In this document: one piece after another, positions 60,001-64,000 of the stretch
How the letters are laid out: each line of letters opens with the position of its first letter
Position numbering within the stretch: the stretch's first letter is position 1
Origin: Silurus meridionalis
Lineage: Eukaryota > Chordata > Actinopteri > Siluriformes > Siluridae
Direction of reading: 5' to 3'
Length of the DNA: 64,000 nucleotides
NCBI RefSeq assembly: GCF_014805685.1
Contig: NC_060900.1
Coordinates: 9,101,450-9,165,449, forward strand
Made by a program: the position numbers and the translations under genes
The notes under the pieces: model-generated
What the model saw: only the letters and a program-made list of their open reading frames with translations
Databases searched by the model: none
Told to the model about the DNA's origin: nothing

Positions 60001-63000
60001 TTGTGGTTAGGCTACTTTGTACAGCAGAATGCAGGGTTGGTTCTACAGATTTCCCAGTACCCGTAGAGCTTACTGAAGATTTTCCAAGATATATCGGTGC
60101 ATCCTGCTCTGTGGTAATTGGGACTGGGTCATTTTCAGCAGAAGTTGGGGTAGGTGTTGGAAAACGATAAGGTGTTTGTCCTGTCAGAGACATTCTAGAG
60201 GGTACAGGCATTCTATTGAGGCTGGCCAGATGCACTGGCGTCATATTTGGTGTAAGGTATGGTCTGTAAACACCTCTTAACAAGGGGTGCAGTACAGACG
60301 CTGGCTGAGTTGTTATTGGCACAGTGGAGGCAATGGGTGTGGTGATAGTTGAATAGATCATACCATCTGCTGATCTAATTGCTGAAGGATACATGGCTCT
60401 AAGGCTTGCTTGTCTTGCATTAATGAGACTGGTGAGAGCTTGGGAAAAGGGCTTTCCTTCTGGACCATATATAAAGCTGGGTCTTATACTTTGCTGCAGA
60501 TTAATTCTGCCTGGTGGACCACCTCCTCGACCTATCTGCAAGAGATCAGGGTGGCTGCCATATCTATCAATTGAATTGAGGGCTGCACACATTCTACTAA
60601 TCTCTTTAGCAGTTGTGGCACTATATTGGGCAAGGCTAGATTCCGGTAAACTAGAAAGGTCACAGGATGAGTACCCATAATCTGAACTAATGTTAGAAAG
60701 GGAACTGTATCTGCGCATGGGGATAGTTGGAGCTACCACATCACCTTGATGAAGATCTGTGAAAGAGCCGTATTGAAGTCCCATTCCAAGAAATGCTCCT
60801 TCATACCCTTGCTTAACTGAGTTCAAATCCATTGATAATTCTACAGAGGCTTGCATATTAGATTTAGAAGAGTAAGACTGGAGCCCTGCTTCTGCAAGAT
60901 TGGTCTCAGACAAGGATGGTTGTAACCGGCCAGGAAAAGGAAGTGTGTATGATTTCAAAGTGAAATCATGATATATTTGTTTATCTTGTTTCGACTCTGT
61001 TTCATAGAGATGTGGTGGTGCAGAAGGAGGCCTTGATGGTTCATTAACATTTGCCATCTCATCTCCCATCGTTTTTGGGGAGAATGGTCCACCCACACAG
61101 CTTCCACCAAAAGGCAAATTATAAACTACATCACAGCAAGCAACTTGACTCTCTTTCTTGATTTGCCCAGTTAGATCCCTTGCACCCTGGCTGTCCTCCG
61201 ATTTAATTAACTGTGTCAGACGTTTTCCTTGTGCAGCACTGTCCATCTGGACCATCATACCTTGTGGTTCAACTGGTGATCTATTTTTCAACTCCATAGA
61301 ACTGCCAATGTTATAAGACTCAGGTGCCAGAGCTGGAGATATTGCACTGACCACAGGGGCAGTGCTCGTATGGGTGACAATTAGATCCTTCTTTAATAAT
61401 GGAACTTGACTAGATAGACTGAACTTTGCAAAAGAAGAAGCTTGCTGTTGAAGTTGATGGTGTTGTTGAAGTTGCTGCTCTAAAAGTTGCTGTTGATGTT
61501 GAAGTTTCTGCTGTTGCCTAAGTAACTGTTGTTGTTGAATACTTAAATCTTCAAGCTTGGCATCAATATTTGGTATAGATGGGTCGATTGGTTGTTTGTT
61601 CTGTACAAGGCATACCACTGTTCCCACACCCTGGCCAATGTCTGTTCTGTTCTGAAGGGAATCAGCATAAACTACAGGATGCTTGGGCTGTGATATAAAC
61701 ATTGAGGCAGCAACAGTTACACTGACTGTTGTTGCAGTTGAAACAATGGCATGTTGCTGTTCTTGAGCATTCAAGTTCATTATGAGAGGCTGGACAGTTG
61801 TGGAATGGCGAACAGGGCTCCCTTCTGCACTATTTGCATATTTTCGAGATTCTGGAATGAAAGATGTTGAGTCCATTCCCTGATCTGTTATAATAAGTGG
61901 AGATAACTTTGTAGCTGTTCTTAGGTCTGCCACACTTGCACTGTGTGTCTTTTGTCCTGGCTCAACTCTTGAAGTGCCAGGTACTGTCGAAATACGGCAT
62001 AGGGATATATTTTCCATTGAAAGTGACCCACGAGCATAAGAGCTAGCAGCAGTCACCATGCTTGTACCAACATTGACTCTCTCAACTTTATGGGTTCTGT
62101 AAAAATTATGCAGAGGTGACTGCTGGTGTGGTGGTGTGTCAGGAGGGCTAACAGGTGGTGAGTAAGCATCAAATGATAAAGGGTGGCTAAACTTTGTTGG
62201 GGAAGATAAAGGAGAGGTGGCAGTGTTAACTGTAACTGGCTTTGGTGGACTTGTTGGCTCTGATCCAATTGTTATAAACATAAAAGTGTCATCTTGAGAG
62301 GACTGTTGTCTAAAAAGCCGTGGTGAGATAGCTCTATGAGGTGTCTGAGTGGCCTGTGCCACAATAGGAGATGTGGGGCCAGAACATTCAGGTGGTACCC
62401 CCGGGGGACTGAAAGTCTGGGTTGAAAATTCAGCTGTTTTCCTGGAAGGAGATCTGGCTTGTATATGAGTTGAAGGTGAAGTTGGAGAACGTGGTGGACT
62501 ACCTATGTAGTATGCATGGACATTATGAGAACGCAATTCATTTGCTGATTCAAGTTGTGTTTCACTATCCCTTATTTGGATTCTGTCTGAGGCTCTCCTT
62601 CCCTCCCGTTGATTATAAGCCTGTGCGATTTCAGCTATTTTGTTGGGCACACTTGTACTGGTGGAGGTTGTGACAGAGCTGCTTGTATGTTGGCCATACA
62701 GGGTGGACTGCTGTGAAGTCATTGTTTGACTAGTAGTGGTTTGTGAGACATGGACAGCATCCCTGGTGTATACGCCATATGCAGTAATAGTAGTGGCAGC
62801 AGTTGAAGGTATGATTGCACTTTTGCTAGCATGACTTCTAATTCTATCTTTATGTCCATCCTTAGAGAAGTGTTGAGTTACTCTGACATCAGGTATTCGT
62901 CCTCCTGTTCCAGTTTCAGAAAATGATACTGGGGCTGAGAGTTGTGTAGGACTAGTGCCAGGGGTGAGGAGGGCACTACTCTGTTCCAGGAGTTTAGCAA

Positions 63001-64000
63001 AAGCTGATCCTGTGTCTAGCAGCTGTTTATCTGAATAAGACACATCCATTTCCACTTGATCATCCAACTGCTTGGTAATGTTTTGTGAAGTCTGACGTAT
63101 TTCCTCATAGATATCACTTTCCTCCTCATTCTCGTAGCTTGCATCCTCTTGGTCAATATAATCATAGTCATCTTCATAATGTTGTCCATTTCTTCTATCA
63201 TCTTCTTGATAGGCACTGGTGCTATAAAGTTGTGCTGACTGCTGTTGCTGCTTTTGTTGTTTCTGTAACATCTCAGCTTTTTTCATCATTTCTTCATAAA
63301 CTTCCTCTGCACTTTTTAGAGGCTTTCCAGTTGAGGAGGTAGTTGTAGTAGTAGAACAGGATGTAGTTTCTGGCTTTTCAGTAGGAGAATACAGTAACAT
63401 GAATGTAGGCAGATTGTACTCACTACCAGACTTGTAGAGCTTAGATGACATTTCAAACCCTTCAGCCTCTGAATCAATAGAAGGTGAGTATTCTGAGCAG
63501 GAAGATCGATGAAGTTCTTCCATTTCAGCAGCTTGTCTTAGCTCCTCTGTTGGAGATGCATCTTCAATGGGAGACAGGTTGCTAGGAGGAGTTTTGGACC
63601 GCTCTCTTCGTCTTTGTGCCCTCAGCTCCTCTTTATCTCGCTTAGTTTTTCTGGCAGTACTTCGGATTCTTTGCTGCTCCACTTCTCGCATTTTTTCTTG
63701 CTCCCTCAGAAGTTCCTCTTCTTCTCTCAATTCATCTTCTTCTGAGGAGTCTTCTATGGTTGGCAATAAGGGGCCATGAGACCTGTGTCTGGCTTTCCTC
63801 TGTTGCTTAGCCTCTTCTAGACGTTGTCTCCTGCTGGGACTGCTATCACTGTCATCCTCCATGGAGGATATAGAAGTAGGAGATGTTCCTGAGTTGTAGC
63901 TGGAAGTTGTAGGAGGAAGAGTAGAGGAATACTCCCCTCTTGATCGTTCCTCTGGGGAACCTGTAAGGCTTTCCATTTCAAGTTCAGGCTCTCTGTCCAG
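45674..64000 (-). CDS. bsn: Bassoon presynaptic cytomatrix protein, C-terminal ~3,048 residues (partial)
   Basis: Giant scaffold of the presynaptic active zone that organises synaptic vesicles and release machinery with Piccolo. Six minus-strand coding exons: >64000-58277, 56633-54272, 53286-52502, 48164-48065, 46495-46361, 45714-45674. All junctions are GT-AG with matching phases, totalling 9,147 bases. It is Bassoon rather than Piccolo: [17 protein letters not shown] [55 protein letters not shown] and the C-terminus [20 protein letters not shown] then [11 protein letters not shown] fit Bassoon, which lacks Piccolo's PDZ and C2 domains. The zinc fingers and first exons lie right of the window. 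Fish can carry two bsn paralogues; which one this is cannot be told here. Confidence 0.96.
46361..46495 (-). CDS. bsn: bsn exon with PDZ-like remnant
   Basis: 135 bases in phase 1-1. It encodes [20 protein letters not shown] followed by GKLGE. This is the piece of Piccolo-type PDZ sequence kept at the Bassoon C-terminus and is nearly identical to mammalian Bassoon. Confidence 0.95.
46640..47537 (-). mobile_element. Tc1 family C copy 2 with nested SINE
   Basis: The right end is TATTTCCCTCACTGTA (47522-47537). The minus strand has a transposase N-terminus at 46761-46964 ([38 protein letters not shown]). The catalytic part is truncated at the left end near 46640. A SINE interrupts it at 47030-47258. 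It lies in the bsn intron before the PDZ-like exon. Confidence 0.75.
47030..47258 (-). mobile_element. tRNA-Glu-headed SINE with LINE-derived tail
   Basis: The minus strand starts CCCCTGGTGGTCTAGTGGTT (A box) and has GGTTCGATCCCCGG (B box), very close to vertebrate tRNA-Glu. An unrelated body follows, and then a tail GATGATCTGCTGTGGCAAAC near 47050-47080, which matches the 3' end of the RTE-like LINE at 39330-39370. It is inserted in a Tc1 copy. Confidence 0.82.
47945..48032. repeat. (TG)n microsatellite
   Basis: About 40 TG units with a few interruptions; in the bsn transcript this is (CA)n just downstream of a 5' splice site. Confidence 0.95.
48065..48164 (-). CDS. bsn: bsn exon, Ala/Pro-rich linker
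   Basis: 100 bases between TTATAG and GTAAGT, reading [20 protein letters not shown] and ending QPPILGIG. Low complexity, placed by frame, phase (0 in, 1 out) and position between stronger exons. A (CA)n tract starts about 33 bases past its donor. Confidence 0.8.
48640..51107 (+). mobile_element. DIRS1-like YR retrotransposon, copy 2 (plus)
   Basis: Plus-strand remnants: RT (49294: [20 protein letters not shown]), then 49687-50094 with [20 protein letters not shown] and RNase H start [10 protein letters not shown], RNase H continuation near 50140-50240 ([20 protein letters not shown]) and recombinase C-terminal sequence near 50640-50790 on the plus strand ([23 protein letters not shown]). 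The middle of the recombinase is deleted and a dispersed repeat is inserted at 50242-50500. It lies in a bsn intron, antisense to bsn and inverted relative to copy 1. Confidence 0.82.
50242..50500 (+). repeat. dispersed fish repeat, copy 2
   Basis: Inserted in the RNase H region of DIRS copy 2 right after TCCTATATTCAG. It contains TTGTATAGTGCTTTTAACAA, CTCAAAGCAGCTTTACAC and GAAACCTTGAGAGGAACCAG. Copy 1 is at 314-540. Confidence 0.72.
51108..52501. other. bsn intron, nothing recognised
   Basis: AT-rich intron sequence with a short (TTTA)n run at 51207-51230. Confidence 0.45.
52502..53286 (-). CDS. bsn: bsn exon, Ser/His/Arg- then Gln-rich
   Basis: Begins after ACCATCTT-proximal acceptor CCAAG and completes [20 protein letters not shown] across the junction. 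It contains [20 protein letters not shown], His/Ser/Arg-rich low complexity, then Gln/Ser/Pro-rich sequence ([20 protein letters not shown]) matching the low-complexity tail of mammalian Bassoon. 785 bases, phase 1 in and 0 out. The correct frame is open throughout. Confidence 0.93.
53479..54029. mobile_element. hAT-type MITE, 551 bp, with perfect 8-bp TSD
   Basis: The inverted ends are CAGTGGTTCTTAACCT and AGGTTAAGAACCACTG. ACTTAACA flanks both sides (53471-53478 and 54030-54037), the 8-bp duplication expected of hAT transposases. There is no transposase. It lies in a bsn intron. Confidence 0.9.
54272..56633 (-). CDS. bsn: bsn exon with coiled coil and Tyr-Gly repeats
   Basis: 787 codons plus one base, from acceptor TTGCAG to donor GAAG|GTAATT. 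It opens [16 protein letters not shown], then a short coiled coil ([40 protein letters not shown]), [14 protein letters not shown], a Pro/Gln/Tyr-rich stretch, [20 protein letters not shown], a Tyr-Gly tandem repeat (55321-55572), [49 protein letters not shown] and [17 protein letters not shown]. The order follows mammalian Bassoon; the Tyr-Gly repeat is the main departure. Confidence 0.95.
56634..57463. other. bsn intron, nothing recognised
   Basis: AT-rich intron sequence without features beyond the acceptor of the downstream exon. Confidence 0.45.
57464..57760 (+). mobile_element. Tc1-like terminal fragment (family F)
   Basis: ACAGTGCCCTCCAATAATGG and the following CACAAAACAATTGCAAACAG, then GAGTCTTCTCCTATAA, match the 5' end of a fish Tc1 family I know. 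The transposase part is absent. Confidence 0.55.
58277..64000 (-). CDS. bsn: bsn giant exon (5' end outside window)
   Basis: Open from the window edge ([14 protein letters not shown]) through 1,908 codons to the donor CAG|GTATGT. In order: acidic/charged block [20 protein letters not shown]; conserved [20 protein letters not shown]; dynein-light-chain-type TQT motifs AEFSTQTF and [10 protein letters not shown]; a Gln-rich coil at 61440-61570; [45 protein letters not shown]; a CtBP-type PLNLS at 59933-59947; a long Glu/Gln/Arg coiled coil at about 59450-59830 ([20 protein letters not shown]); repeated SVQTDDED motifs; and the conserved [19 protein letters not shown]. No stop or frameshift was seen in 5.7 kb. 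Confidence 0.96.

Noticed and set aside
58277..64000. Piccolo (pclo) as the identity of the giant gene
   Set aside because: Many motifs are shared, but the C-terminus ends [11 protein letters not shown] with only a PDZ remnant and the exon content follows Bassoon; no full PDZ or C2 domain exists.
1..64000. CRISPR arrays, operons, riboswitches, prophage or bacterial defence loci
   Set aside because: The window is vertebrate nuclear DNA; tandem repeats present are microsatellites or protein-coding repeats.

Overview
The window is nuclear DNA of a ray-finned fish. It has split genes with GT-AG introns, AT-rich intergenic DNA, long microsatellites and a dense load of fish-type transposons (several Tc1/mariner families, hAT and other MITEs, DIRS1-like YR retrotransposons, RTE-like and CR1/L2-like LINEs, a tRNA-Glu-headed SINE and solo LTRs). 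A dispersed repeat at 314-540 and 50242-50500 resembles one I associate with catfish and relatives, so a siluriform or near relative is my guess. The order is not proven.

Four protein genes can be supported exon by exon. (1) apeh, minus strand: seven 5' coding exons (8777-8788 down to 733-804); the rest lies left of base 1. (2) abracl, minus strand: complete 81-residue Costars protein in two coding exons (15248-15308, 12723-12907), with a probable noncoding first exon near 16.65-16.75 kb. (3) slc25a27 (UCP4), plus strand: complete, nine exons, 21844-29280, 315 residues. (4) bsn (Bassoon), minus strand: the last six coding exons, from an exon open past base 64000 down to the stop at 45674, about 3,048 residues.

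Layout: 0-9 kb apeh with intronic Tc1 relics; 10-17 kb a Tc1 relic and abracl, whose intron holds an antisense LINE; 17-21 kb a Tc1 relic split by an RTE-like LINE; 21-29 kb slc25a27, whose 5.6-kb intron 2 holds a solo LTR, a long-inverted-repeat Tc1 derivative and a Tc1 relic split by an L2-like LINE; 29-45 kb a gene-poor stretch with microsatellites, a hAT-like fragment, a 691-bp MITE, a Tc1 copy with a nested LINE and a DIRS1-like copy; 45-64 kb bsn, with a second, inverted DIRS1-like copy, a Tc1 copy carrying a SINE, a hAT MITE and a Tc1 end in its introns.

The genes do not form a pathway. BSN is a presynaptic active-zone scaffold, UCP4 a mitochondrial carrier, ABRACL a small actin-linked protein and APEH a cytosolic serine peptidase. 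bsn and apeh keep the same relative orientation and order as in mammals, where they are neighbours; here abracl and slc25a27 lie between them. I found no previously undescribed system. The most notable items are a Tyr-Gly tandem repeat in Bassoon, an inverted DIRS pair enclosing the last three bsn coding exons, a SINE sharing its 3' tail with the local LINE family, and the nested transposon layers.
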